Part shown: one piece after another, positions 33,094-40,987 of the stretch
Numbering within the stretch: position 1 is the first letter of the stretch
Layout of the letters: each line of letters opens with the position of its first letter
Source of the DNA: CAIOYC01 sp038327995
GTDB taxonomy: Bacteria; Pseudomonadota; Alphaproteobacteria; Caulobacterales; Caulobacteraceae
Reading direction: 5' to 3'
Assembly: GCA_038327995.1 (NCBI GenBank)
Contig: JBBQLP010000017.1
Span: 1-52,221 of the forward strand
Length of the DNA: 52,221 nucleotides
The notes under the pieces: generated by a model
What the model saw: the letters and a program-made list of their open reading frames with translations, nothing else
Databases searched by the model: none
What the model was told of the DNA's origin: nothing
Translations under genes and position numbers: made by a program

Positions 33094-33960
33094 ATGACCC
33101 TGTCCCGCTTCGAGGGCACTGAAGACTATGTCGCCACCGATGACCTGAAGATCGCCGTCAACGCCGCCATCGCCCTGGAGCGCCCGCTTCTGATCAAGGG
33201 CGAGCCGGGCACCGGCAAGACGGTGCTGGCCTACGAGGTCGCCAAGGCCCTCGGCGCCCCGCTGATCACCTGGCACATCAAGTCCACCACCAAGGCGCAG
33301 CAGGGCCTTTACGAATACGACGCGGTGACACGCCTCAGGGACAGTCAGCTTGGCGAGGAGCGGGTCAAGGACGTCCGCAACTACCTCAAGAAGGGCAAGA
33401 TGTGGGAGGCGTTCGAGGCGCCGGTCCGCCCGGTCCTGCTGATCGACGAGATCGACAAGGCGGACATCGAGTTTCCGAACGACCTGCTTCAGGAACTCGA
33501 CCGGATGGAGTTCTATGTCTACGAGACCGACGAGACCATTACGGCGGCGGTGCGCCCCCTGGTCATCATCACCTCCAACAACGAGAAGGAACTGCCCGAC
33601 GCGTTCCTGCGCCGCTGTTTCTTCCACTACATCAAGTTCCCCGAAGACGAGACGATGCAGGCCATCGTCGATGTGCACTTCCCCGGCATCAAGAAGAAGC
33701 TGGTCGGCGAGGCGCTGCGGATCTTCTACGATATGCGCAAGGTGCCGGGGCTGAAGAAGAAGCCTTCGACGTCCGAACTGCTGGACTGGCTGAAGCTGCT
33801 TCTGGTCGAGGACATTTCCGAAGAGACCCTGCGCGAGCGCGATCCCTCCAAGCTGATCCCGCCTCTGCACGGCGCCCTGCTCAAGAACGAACAGGACGTG
33901 CACCTGTTCGAGCGTCTGGCCTTCCTCGCCCGGCGCGAAGGTGCGCGACCGGGACAGTAA
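33094..33960 (+). CDS. MoxR-family AAA+ ATPase
   Basis: A 288-residue ATPase. Walker A GEPGTGKT is at residues 36-43 and Walker B LLIDEIDK begins at 115. Sensor 1 is in IITSNNEKELPDAFLRRC, and the short lid domain follows. MoxR proteins usually work as chaperones with a von Willebrand A partner encoded next door, for example in insertion of metal cofactors or stress response. No VWA gene follows; the next gene is an unrelated lipoprotein. GGAG lies nine bases before the ATG. Confidence 0.93.
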   Translation: MTLSRFEGTEDYVATDDLKIAVNAAIALERPLLIKGEPGTGKTVLAYEVAKALGAPLITWHIKSTTKAQQGLYEYDAVTRLRDSQLGEERVKDVRNYLKKGKMWEAFEAPVRPVLLIDEIDKADIEFPNDLLQELDRMEFYVYETDETITAAVRPLVIITSNNEKELPDAFLRRCFFHYIKFPEDETMQAIVDVHFPGIKKKLVGEALRIFYDMRKVPGLKKKPSTSELLDWLKLLLVEDISEETLRERDPSKLIPPLHGALLKNEQDVHLFERLAFLARREGARPGQ

Positions 33961-34050
33961 GCGCCGAACCTCAGCCTTACCGCGATTTCACTGGACCCGG
34001 AGGCGATCTGGCGCGAGCCTTGCGCCAGGGAAACACGAGGGATTTGGGTG

Positions 34051-34845
34051 ATGCGCAAGGTATTGATCGGCGGCGCGGCGGTACTGGGTCTGATGGTCGC
34101 GGTCTCGGCCTGTCATCCGGTGGAGTGGCGCGACCATCACCACCATGACGGTATGATGGCGTTCGGAAGCGACGATGGCTGGATGTCGGGCGACCGCACG
34201 GCGCTGAAAACCCTCACCGCCCTCACCTGCCCCGAGACCGAGGGCGATCTGACCCGCACCGCCCAGGCGGCGGACGGCAAGAGCTGCGACTATTCAGGCC
34301 GCAATGATGAGACGGTGAAACTGACCCTGACCCCGCTGAACGGCGGCACGGCCCAGGCGGCGCTGGCCCCGGTGGAGACCGAGCTTAAGGCGCTGATGCC
34401 TCCGCCCAAGGACAGTGCGGTCAACGTCGAAACCTCCAAGAGCGGCGACGGCCACGACCGGGCCAAGGTCGATATGCCGTTCTTCCACGTGGACGCGGAC
34501 GGCGACAAGGCGGACGTGAAAATCTTCGGCACCACCATCCACGCCAACGGAAACAAGGCCGACATCCACACCGACATGGGCTTGAAGAACACCACAATCC
34601 ATGCGGGCGACGGGGGTGCGGAAATCCGCTCCGACAACGTCGGGACCAACAACGCCCACCTGGTCTACATTCTGGCGGGCGACAGCGCGGGGCCGGATGG
34701 CTATCACGCCGTGGGCTATATCGCAGCGGGACCGCTGGCCGGTCCGCTGGTGGTGGCCGAGTTCAGGTCAAAGTCCGAACATCACCACGGCAGCACGGAC
34801 CACGGCGACATCGGACAGTTGATGAAGGCCAATCTGCAGCCGTAG
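34051..34845 (+). CDS. predicted lipoprotein with three solenoid-like repeats
   Basis: A 264-residue lipoprotein: MRKVLIGGAAVLGLMVAVSAC, with Cys21 as the acylated residue. After a His-rich patch (DHHHHD) comes an alpha/beta part with two cysteines (about 60-80). At about residues 148-208 there are three consecutive units of 19-20 residues, opening FHVDADGDKADVKI, IHANGNKADIHT and IHAGDGGAEIRS. Spaced I/V strands with polar turns resemble the right-handed beta-helix found in DUF4097-type adhesin-like proteins. The C-terminus is again His-rich (SEHHHGSTDHGD). I do not recognise the family by name. Confidence 0.75.
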   Translation: MRKVLIGGAAVLGLMVAVSACHPVEWRDHHHHDGMMAFGSDDGWMSGDRTALKTLTALTCPETEGDLTRTAQAADGKSCDYSGRNDETVKLTLTPLNGGTAQAALAPVETELKALMPPPKDSAVNVETSKSGDGHDRAKVDMPFFHVDADGDKADVKIFGTTIHANGNKADIHTDMGLKNTTIHAGDGGAEIRSDNVGTNNAHLVYILAGDSAGPDGYHAVGYIAAGPLAGPLVVAEFRSKSEHHHGSTDHGDIGQLMKANLQP

Positions 34846-34888
34846 GGTTTTGCGACTGGTCGAAGCTGGCCAAGGGCGGCGCGGTCCC

Positions 34889-35260
34889 CTAAACCGCAGC
34901 CGCCACGTCCGTCACCTTGTAGGTCAATAACCGACCGTCCTCGTCGGTGATCGACACATATTCACCTACGGCGAATCGATGCTCGCCGATGCGATAGAGC
35001 GGTTCGTCGCCCTCGCCCTCATCGCCGTAGTCGAAGAACCAGCGGTCGCCCTTGCGCGCCAGCCTGCCTTCCTGGGCGTCCTCGTCCGGCAGGAAGCGGC
35101 GAACCTTCGCCCCGCCCTTCACCGCCTTCAGCGCCACCTCGTCAATCTTGCCGTCGGGGGTCAGGGGGGCGGTGAGCGTGTAGCCGCGATGGTCGTCGCC
35201 GTCGGCGAATTCCGTGCCGGGGTTGCGGGCCAGACGCATGACGATGCGGGACAGGGACAT
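34889..35260 (-). CDS. conserved hypothetical protein
   Basis: A 123-residue acidic cytoplasmic protein (MSLSRIVMRLARNPGTEFADGDD). Its predicted strands (RGYTLTAPLT, DRWFFDYGDEGEGD, HRFAVGEYVSITDEDG) suggest a small beta-barrel, and it has no signal or membrane segment. GGAG lies nine bases before the ATG. I do not recognise it beyond this. It follows the universal stress protein gene in the same direction, 38 bases away, so they may be co-transcribed. Confidence 0.78.
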   Translation of the reverse strand: MSLSRIVMRLARNPGTEFADGDDHRGYTLTAPLTPDGKIDEVALKAVKGGAKVRRFLPDEDAQEGRLARKGDRWFFDYGDEGEGDEPLYRIGEHRFAVGEYVSITDEDGRLLTYKVTDVAAAV

Positions 35261-35298
35261 TGCGGAAAACTCCAGGACAACAGAGACGGAAACGAGAG

Positions 35299-36114
35299 CT
35301 AGTGGGCGAGAAACAGGGACGGCCCGTTCTCTGACTGCATGAGATGGCGAGTGGTTCCGCCGAAGATGAACTGCTGGAACCGCGGGTGGCCGAACGCCCC
35401 CGCCACCAGCATCCGAGCCCCCGCCGCCTGCACCGCCGACAGCAGGATCGGTCCCGGCTCGCCGGATTGCGGCAGGGTCTCGATCTGCGCCTTTACGCCG
35501 CGCGAGGCGAAATGTTCCTCAAGGCGGATAGGGTCGAAGTCGCGCGGGGTGGCTTGTGGCGCGGCCAGGATCAGCACCCGCGCCGCCTTCTGTAGCCATG
35601 GCACGGCGATGCGGGCCGCCCGCGTCGCCTCGCGGCCTCCATCCCAGGCCACAGCCACCGTCTGCGATACGTCGGGCACGCCGCGCGCCACCAGAATGGG
35701 ACGGCGCTCCTCCATCAGAACCTGCTGGAACGCCTGCACCATCGCCCCTCTCCCGCGAGCCGGCTCGGAGCCGAACACGATCACGTCCGATAACCGCGCC
35801 TCCATACTGAGGGCCGAGGCGACGGGGGAGCTCAGGGTGACGAAGCGTTTGTTCGCATAGGCGCTGGCGTCGAAGCGGGCACGGGCGTGGCGTTCTCCCT
35901 CGGCGGCGGCCTCGTTCAGGCTGTCCAGCGCCGCCACCTGCACTCCGCCCATGAACCCCTCGCCCATCCAGGGCATCAGGTCGGCGGCGTCGGCGGGGGC
36001 GTAGACGGCGGAAAGCTCGGCGTTGAAGGGCGCGGCCAGCCCAGCGGCGGCTTCCAGCCCCCCCTGATCGGACGGAGCGCCAGACAGGGGGGCCATGATT
36101 TTCGCCCAGCTCAT
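35299..36114 (-). CDS. universal stress protein (UspA family)
   Basis: A 271-residue protein with two Usp folds in tandem. The second ends in the ATP-binding signature GAFGHPRFQQFIFGGTTRHLM (G-2x-G-9x-G-T); the first half is degenerate, with only VIVFGSEPARGRG at the equivalent place. Usp tandems bind ATP and help cells through stationary phase and oxidative stress. GGGAGA lies seven bases before the ATG. It is divergent from the HD hydrolase gene with about 50 bases between. Confidence 0.92.
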   Translation of the reverse strand: MSWAKIMAPLSGAPSDQGGLEAAAGLAAPFNAELSAVYAPADAADLMPWMGEGFMGGVQVAALDSLNEAAAEGERHARARFDASAYANKRFVTLSSPVASALSMEARLSDVIVFGSEPARGRGAMVQAFQQVLMEERRPILVARGVPDVSQTVAVAWDGGREATRAARIAVPWLQKAARVLILAAPQATPRDFDPIRLEEHFASRGVKAQIETLPQSGEPGPILLSAVQAAGARMLVAGAFGHPRFQQFIFGGTTRHLMQSENGPSLFLAH

Positions 36115-36164
36115 CCCGATCTCTCCCTCGCGCGTTTCGTTGCAGCGTTGATCTTCGGCCCACT

Positions 36165-36866
36165 ATGGGTCAGTTGCAAAGCTTGTGTGTGAGGAACGTG
36201 TCGTTGGCCAAAGGGCTCCGTATCTCGAAAGCCAGATCCGCGCAGTCGGAGCCGCCGAGGGCGTGGCAGCGGATGCTGTCGGGCCGCAGGCTCGATCTGC
36301 TCGATCCCTCGCCCCTCGACATCGAGATCGAGGACATCGCCCACGGCCTCGCCCGGGTGGCGCGCTGGAACGGCCAGACCACCGGTGTGCACGCCTTCTC
36401 GGTCGCCCAGCACAGCGTGGTGGTGGAGGAGATCGCGGCGCATATCCAGCCGGGGCTCGACCCACGCTGGCGGCTCGCAGCCTTGCTGCACGACGCGGCG
36501 GAATATGTGATCGGCGACATGATCTCGCCGTTCAAGGCGGCGCTTGGCTACGACTATGCGGCGTTCGAGGCGCGGCTGGAGACGGCCATTCATCTGCGCT
36601 TTGGCCTGCCGCCCAAGAGCCCACCCGAGATCAAGGTGCTGCTGAAACAGGCCGACCGGGCCTGCGCCTTCTTCGAGGCGATCCAGCTTGCGGGCTTTTC
36701 GCCGGATGAGGCGATTACCCTGTTCGGCCATCCACCCAGGGGCTATTTCCTGACCATCGATCCCCTCGCTCCGGCGCTAGCGCAGGCGCGCTATCTGCAG
36801 CGGTTCCACACCCTCTCCGAAGCCACCGGCGGGGAACCACACGCGCTGGCGTTCGACACGGAGTGA
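36165..36866 (+). CDS. HD-domain phosphohydrolase (YfbR-like)
   Basis: A metal-dependent HD hydrolase. Motifs are His in VAQHSVVVEE, HD in AALLHDAAEYVIGD and Asp in KQADRACAFFE. This arrangement is that of YfbR-type 5'-deoxynucleotidases, which act on nucleoside monophosphates. The 5' end is uncertain. The ATG at 36165 has no ribosome binding site, while a TTG at 36204 has GAGGA about eight bases upstream, and conserved sequence begins only around MLSGRRLDLLDPSPLDIEIED. The next gene starts four bases after its stop, so it forms a two-gene operon with an NrtR-like regulator. Confidence 0.85.
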   Translation: MGQLQSLCVRNVSLAKGLRISKARSAQSEPPRAWQRMLSGRRLDLLDPSPLDIEIEDIAHGLARVARWNGQTTGVHAFSVAQHSVVVEEIAAHIQPGLDPRWRLAALLHDAAEYVIGDMISPFKAALGYDYAAFEARLETAIHLRFGLPPKSPPEIKVLLKQADRACAFFEAIQLAGFSPDEAITLFGHPPRGYFLTIDPLAPALAQARYLQRFHTLSEATGGEPHALAFDTE

Positions 36867-36870
36867 TGCG

Positions 36871-37881
36871 ATGAGCGCCGCCCCGGACTCTTCCATCGTC
36901 ATCGGCCTCTCGGCGGTGGTGGCGGCGATCCGCGAAGGCGAGCTGGTAGTGCTGACGGTGCGGCCAGAGGATGCGCGAACGCACCGGGCGTCGGACCTGC
37001 GCGGCCTGCCGTTCGGCCCGTTCGACCCCGCCGCCGACCGCACCTTCGAGCTGGCCCTGCGATCCTATGTGACGGCGCAGACGGGGTTCTCACTCGGCTA
37101 TGTGGAACAGCTCTACACCTTCGGCGACAAGGGGCGGGACGCGCCGCTGGCCGACCTTGGGGTGGTGGAGGCGGCGCCCGGCGCGCGGCTGATCTCGGTG
37201 GGCTACCTGGCTCTGACCCCACAGGCGGACGCAGAGACGGGAGGGGGCGCCGCCTGGCGTCCCTGGACCCGTTATTTCCCGTGGGAAGACTGGCGTCGGG
37301 GACGGCCGCCGATGATCGATGCGGAGATTGCTCCGGCGCTCATCGCCTGGGCGGGGGCCGACACATCGCGGCGGGCGCGCGCGAACGCACTTTTCGTCCT
37401 GGATCGCTCCGCGCCGTGGAACGAGGAGCGGGTGCTGGACCGCTATGAACTACTCTATGAAGCCGGACTGGCGCGGGAGGCCGAGCGCGATCATGACCGG
37501 GCGCAGGGGGTGGATACGCCGGAGCCCTCCCCCTTTGATCCCACCTATGGGCGTCCTCTGGTGTCGGATCACCGCCGCATTCTGGCGACGGCGCTCGGAC
37601 GATTGCGCGGCAAGCTGAAATACCGCCCGGTGGTGTTCGAGCTGATGCCGGACGCCTTCACCCTTCTGGACCTGCAGCGGGCGGTGGAGGCGGTTTCGGG
37701 CGTGCGGCTGCACAAGCAGAACTTCCGCCGCATGATCGAGCGGACGGGCTTGGTGGAAGGCCTTGGCCGGGTTCACGTGGAGACTGGCGGTCGCCCCGCC
37801 GAGCTTTTCCGCTACAGGCGCGAGGCGCTGGCGACGAGGGGGGCGCTCGGGCTGTCATTGCCAGCGGCGTCAGAAGGCTGA
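36871..37881 (+). CDS. NrtR-like Nudix-related regulator with a large insertion
   Basis: A 336-residue protein. The first 130 residues form a Nudix fold in which the Nudix box has lost its catalytic glutamates (RSYVTAQTGF where REUXEEXGU is expected). The C-terminal 80 residues are the NrtR winged helix: LKYRPVVFELMPDAFTLLDLQRAVEA, then LHKQNFRRMIERTGLVEG. NrtR proteins repress NAD salvage and synthesis genes and sense ADP-ribose. Typical length is about 230, so a helical block of about 100 residues (about 130-240) is extra. Its last 70 bases overlap the end of the convergent sterol-desaturase gene. Confidence 0.85.
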   Translation: MSAAPDSSIVIGLSAVVAAIREGELVVLTVRPEDARTHRASDLRGLPFGPFDPAADRTFELALRSYVTAQTGFSLGYVEQLYTFGDKGRDAPLADLGVVEAAPGARLISVGYLALTPQADAETGGGAAWRPWTRYFPWEDWRRGRPPMIDAEIAPALIAWAGADTSRRARANALFVLDRSAPWNEERVLDRYELLYEAGLAREAERDHDRAQGVDTPEPSPFDPTYGRPLVSDHRRILATALGRLRGKLKYRPVVFELMPDAFTLLDLQRAVEAVSGVRLHKQNFRRMIERTGLVEGLGRVHVETGGRPAELFRYRREALATRGALGLSLPAASEG

Positions 37882-38762
37882 GGCGCCTGCCGCGCCAGCC
37901 AGGCCGCGCGGATCGCATCGGAGGTCTGGCGCGAGCCGTCGGGGCCCCAGCCGGGTGGGCCGAACAGATAGCCCCACACTTCGCGCGGGCTACGGGCGGT
38001 GAGCAAGTCGCGCCCGATGGCTTCCCACTCATGGAACGCCACCCTTAGAAGGTTGAAATCGCCGAGGTTCTTGACGATGCCGTAGCGCGGCGGCTCGGCC
38101 TCGGTCTCCTCGACGAAAGTGCCGAACATCTTGTCCCAGATGATCAGGATGCCCGCGTAGTTGCGGTCGAGATAGCGCGGGTTGCGCGCATGGTGCACCC
38201 GATGGTGCGAGGGGGTGTTGAACACCGCCTCGATGGGTTTAGGAAACCGCTTCACCATCTCCGTATGGATCCAGAACTGATAGATTAGGCTGATGCTTTT
38301 CTCGGCCGCGATCATCACCGGCGGAAAGCCGAAAAACGCAAGCGGCAGCCAGAGCAGCCAGCTTCCGTTCACCCCGCCCGTCCAGGTCTGACGCAGGGCG
38401 GTCGAGAGGTTGTAGTGCTGGGAAGAGTGGTGGTTCACGTGCGCCGCCCACCAGAAGCGCCGCTCATGGCTGAGCCGGTGGAACCAGTAGTAGGTCAAAT
38501 CCTCCAGGAAAAAGATCACGACCCAGGCCCAGATGGCGTTCAGCGGAATGGTGAAAACGCGGTGCTGCCAGGTCCACAGGGTCGCGGCGAACAGCACACC
38601 CGCGATCAGCACTCCCGCGACGCCGGAACCTAGCCCCATGCTGAGCGAAGTCAGGGTGTCGCGGCCCTCATAATGGGCCTTGGCCTTGCCGAGACGGCCC
38701 AGCACAATCTCCAGCACCACAGCCAGGATGAAAAATGGAGTAGCCAGCGCGATCAGGTTCAT
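37812..38762 (-). CDS. sterol desaturase / fatty acid hydroxylase family protein
   Basis: A 316-residue integral membrane di-iron enzyme. The histidine boxes are present in order: HRLSH (preceded by YYWF), HVNHHSS and HRVHHARN. At least four transmembrane segments fill the first 190 residues. Members hydroxylate or desaturate lipids, sterols, carotenoids or hopanoid-like substrates; which one applies is not shown. It lies four bases after the following 131-residue membrane protein and is probably co-transcribed with it. Its 3' end overlaps the NrtR-like gene on the other strand by 70 bases, so the last 23 residues (rich in Ala, Ser, Pro) are likely dispensable. Confidence 0.92.
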   Translation of the reverse strand: MNLIALATPFFILAVVLEIVLGRLGKAKAHYEGRDTLTSLSMGLGSGVAGVLIAGVLFAATLWTWQHRVFTIPLNAIWAWVVIFFLEDLTYYWFHRLSHERRFWWAAHVNHHSSQHYNLSTALRQTWTGGVNGSWLLWLPLAFFGFPPVMIAAEKSISLIYQFWIHTEMVKRFPKPIEAVFNTPSHHRVHHARNPRYLDRNYAGILIIWDKMFGTFVEETEAEPPRYGIVKNLGDFNLLRVAFHEWEAIGRDLLTARSPREVWGYLFGPPGWGPDGSRQTSDAIRAAWLARQAPQPSDAAGNDSPSAPLVASASRL

Positions 38763-38766
38763 GGGG

Positions 38767-39162
38767 TCAGGCCTCCAGCACCGGAGGCCATACCGCGCCC
38801 TCGCCCAACCGGAAAGCGGCGCGCGGAGCCGAGCGGTCTGCGAGCCTGACCAGCGCCCGGTCGCCCCTCACCTCGCCCGACGCCACATTGGCCCACGGCG
38901 CCCGGCGCATCACGTGCCCGTCTCCGGCGCAGTAAAGGATCAGCGCCTCATCGCCCGCCCGCGCCAGCATGGAGCGCCCATCCGCCGCAAGCCAGACCTG
39001 GCCCAGCCGCGCCTCGGGAAACTCGTCGGCCAGCAGGGCGCGCCCCTGCGCTTCATCCAGCGCCTTGGGATGGCGGAAAACACCAAGCCACCACGCCAGC
39101 CCGGCCATGATCAGAATGGCCACGGCGGAGACGGCGGTCTGTATGAGGAAGGCTACGGTCAT
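38767..39162 (-). CDS. membrane-anchored hypothetical protein
   Basis: A 131-residue protein with one N-terminal transmembrane helix (FLIQTAVSAVAILIMAGLAWWLGVF). A soluble domain rich in Ala, Arg and Asp follows (about 30-131), with predicted strands such as EARLGQVWLAADG and EALILYCAGDG. I do not recognise a family. No clear ribosome binding site precedes the ATG. It is the first gene of a pair with the sterol-desaturase-family gene, so it may support that enzyme. Confidence 0.75.
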   Translation of the reverse strand: MTVAFLIQTAVSAVAILIMAGLAWWLGVFRHPKALDEAQGRALLADEFPEARLGQVWLAADGRSMLARAGDEALILYCAGDGHVMRRAPWANVASGEVRGDRALVRLADRSAPRAAFRLGEGAVWPPVLEA

Positions 39163-39318
39163 AGGGGACGCTCGCGCCTGCGGCAGGCTGCGTCAAGCGC
39201 GACTGGAGTCTCGGTTCAGCGCCGAGAAAGACTGCGATACGTTCAACCCCGCGATGCTCGTCGGCAAGCTTGACCATATTGTCTTTTTTCACGCCGACGG
39301 AAACCTGGAACATCATCG

Positions 39319-39340
39319 TTAAAGCGCGCTAACGCTTTAA
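39319..39340. promoter_or_regulatory. perfect 8-bp dyad in an AT-rich intergenic region
   Basis: TTAAAGCG, spacer CGCTAA, CGCTTTAA. It lies in a 307-base non-coding stretch (39163-39469) that is markedly richer in A and T than its surroundings, between two divergent genes. It looks like an operator; the binding protein is unknown. The TTAA ends recall CtrA sites, but the spacing does not fit. Confidence 0.5.
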
Positions 39341-39469
39341 TTTAACACAGCTTTGAGTGATGTTTTGTCGCACGAACACTATATTGCCGTTTTCTCCAAC
39401 TGAGCGACTATTGCTGCACGGGACCGGCGAACCGTCGTCGCGCGTCTTGTGTGTTTTGGGGTGGCTTTC

Positions 39470-40843
39470 ATGCGTATCGGGATGATGACGAGCCTTGTGG
39501 CGCTGATGGGGTTGAGCAGCCCGGCTCTCGCGCAGATTGGGACGATAGGCGGCGCTACGAGTCCCGGACCCCACTTCGCCGCACCCTATTCCGCCCAACC
39601 CGCCTACGAGATGAACGAGGCGGAACAGGCGGGCTATCGCGCCTCGGAGGCGCCCCCTACTTCAAGGACGGGGGCTTCGCGGACAGAAATGGACGACTCG
39701 GATGCAGATTTCGCGCCACGGGGCGGCGAAACCTCCGCCGCGCCGGAGGACTTCAATCCGGTGCCCCACACCCTGAACGCCCAATACGCCGACCTGCGCG
39801 AGCATCGCCGCGGCCGGCGCGCCATGCCGTCCCGGCCGTTCGACGAAGCGGCGGTCGAAGCGCCGTCCAGGCCCACTGAGGTTGCCGATTCGGCGCCCGT
39901 CGCGCCGCAACTGGTCGCCGCCGCCGTAGCTTTCAAAGCCTATATGCAGAAGACCACGGCGGTGGATCCAAAGTTCAAGGGCCCAGCCGCCGTCAAAAGT
40001 GCGCTGGAGCGAGCCGAAGCCTACAAGATCCAGCAGCTTTCGGCGGGCGCGGTGGCCTATGCCGCCCTTGTCGCACTGCAGAACGCCACATTCGTCGAGG
40101 GCGTGCAGCGTCTGAACGCATATCCGCAAAGCCGTAACGCCATCGCCAATGAGCTGATCACTGCGCCGGACAACGTGCTCCAGATCGACGGCGCGATCGA
40201 AGCCGCCGGGTCGGCCCGCGCCGCGCTTGCAGGGCTCGGTCGCTCGCTTGTCGTGCAGGGGCGGGCGGTGAAGAAGGCCGCCTATACGGTGCAAGGCGAG
40301 GCCTGGTCCAAGAAGGCCGCTGATGGTCAGGAACGCCGGCTGGCCGACGCCAAGACGATTTCGCAGACCGAAGTCGCCCCCAGCGGAGAGGACACCAAGC
40401 TTCTGATGACCTCGCTGGTCGAATACCGCACCCGTGGGCAAAGCAGCGAAGCCGACCCCCGCGTCTCGCCCACCGTGGCCAAGGGCATGGCGCTGGCCGC
40501 GCTGATGGTGCTGGGCGACGCGGACGAGGCGCACGTGACCCGGCTTTCCAGCCTGCTTACCGACGCCAAAGGGGCCGATTGCCTGAACATGGCCAAGCTG
40601 AACCTGTTCCAGTGCCTCAGCGTCGCCGGACCGGAATACGAGGACGTCTTCTGCCTGGGTGAACACGCCATGACCGACACCGGCCAGTGCGTCGTCGCGT
40701 CGGCCGGAGCGCCGAGCATTCCGGTGGAAGCCAAGCCGGTGCTGGCCGTCGCGCACCGCACCGAGCCCACCGACGTGCAGGTGCCGATCGCCATCTCTGG
40801 TCCGGCCAGGGTCGCGGCCAATAGCGAGGAAGCAGCCCGCTAG
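39470..40843 (+). CDS. secreted protein with a four-cysteine C-terminal part, unknown
   Basis: A 457-residue protein. The ATG at 39470 opens a signal peptide (MRIGMMTSLVALMGLSSPALAQ). Residues 25-125 are disordered and Pro/Ala/Glu-rich. Residues 130-300 are predicted helical (VAAAVAFKAYMQKTTAVDP, ALERAEAYKIQQLSAGAVAYAALVALQNATF). From about 375 to 410 there are four cysteines (ADCLNMAKLNLFQCLSVAG, VFCLGEHAMTDTGQC), likely two disulphides. I do not recognise a named family; it looks like a Caulobacterales periplasmic protein. A perfect dyad lies 130 bases upstream. Confidence 0.75.
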   Translation: MRIGMMTSLVALMGLSSPALAQIGTIGGATSPGPHFAAPYSAQPAYEMNEAEQAGYRASEAPPTSRTGASRTEMDDSDADFAPRGGETSAAPEDFNPVPHTLNAQYADLREHRRGRRAMPSRPFDEAAVEAPSRPTEVADSAPVAPQLVAAAVAFKAYMQKTTAVDPKFKGPAAVKSALERAEAYKIQQLSAGAVAYAALVALQNATFVEGVQRLNAYPQSRNAIANELITAPDNVLQIDGAIEAAGSARAALAGLGRSLVVQGRAVKKAAYTVQGEAWSKKAADGQERRLADAKTISQTEVAPSGEDTKLLMTSLVEYRTRGQSSEADPRVSPTVAKGMALAALMVLGDADEAHVTRLSSLLTDAKGADCLNMAKLNLFQCLSVAGPEYEDVFCLGEHAMTDTGQCVVASAGAPSIPVEAKPVLAVAHRTEPTDVQVPIAISGPARVAANSEEAAR

Positions 40844-40869
40844 AGGGTCATCGCCTGTTGAGCGGCAAC

Positions 40870-40892
40870 GCGCGCCGCTTCGACGGGCGCGC
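40870..40892 (+). terminator. GC-rich hairpin after the secreted protein gene
   Basis: GCGCGCC, 9-base loop, GGCGCGC: a perfect 7-bp stem starting 27 bases past the stop codon. No U tract follows, so it may be a transcript end or a processing site. Confidence 0.4.
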
Positions 40893-40987
40893 GCATCGCG
40901 AAATCGCGTGCTATCAGTCCAGCTTGAACTCAACCGAGACCCGCCGCCTCTGATCGGGAAGCAGGCCGGGCCAAGAGGAAGCTGCGC

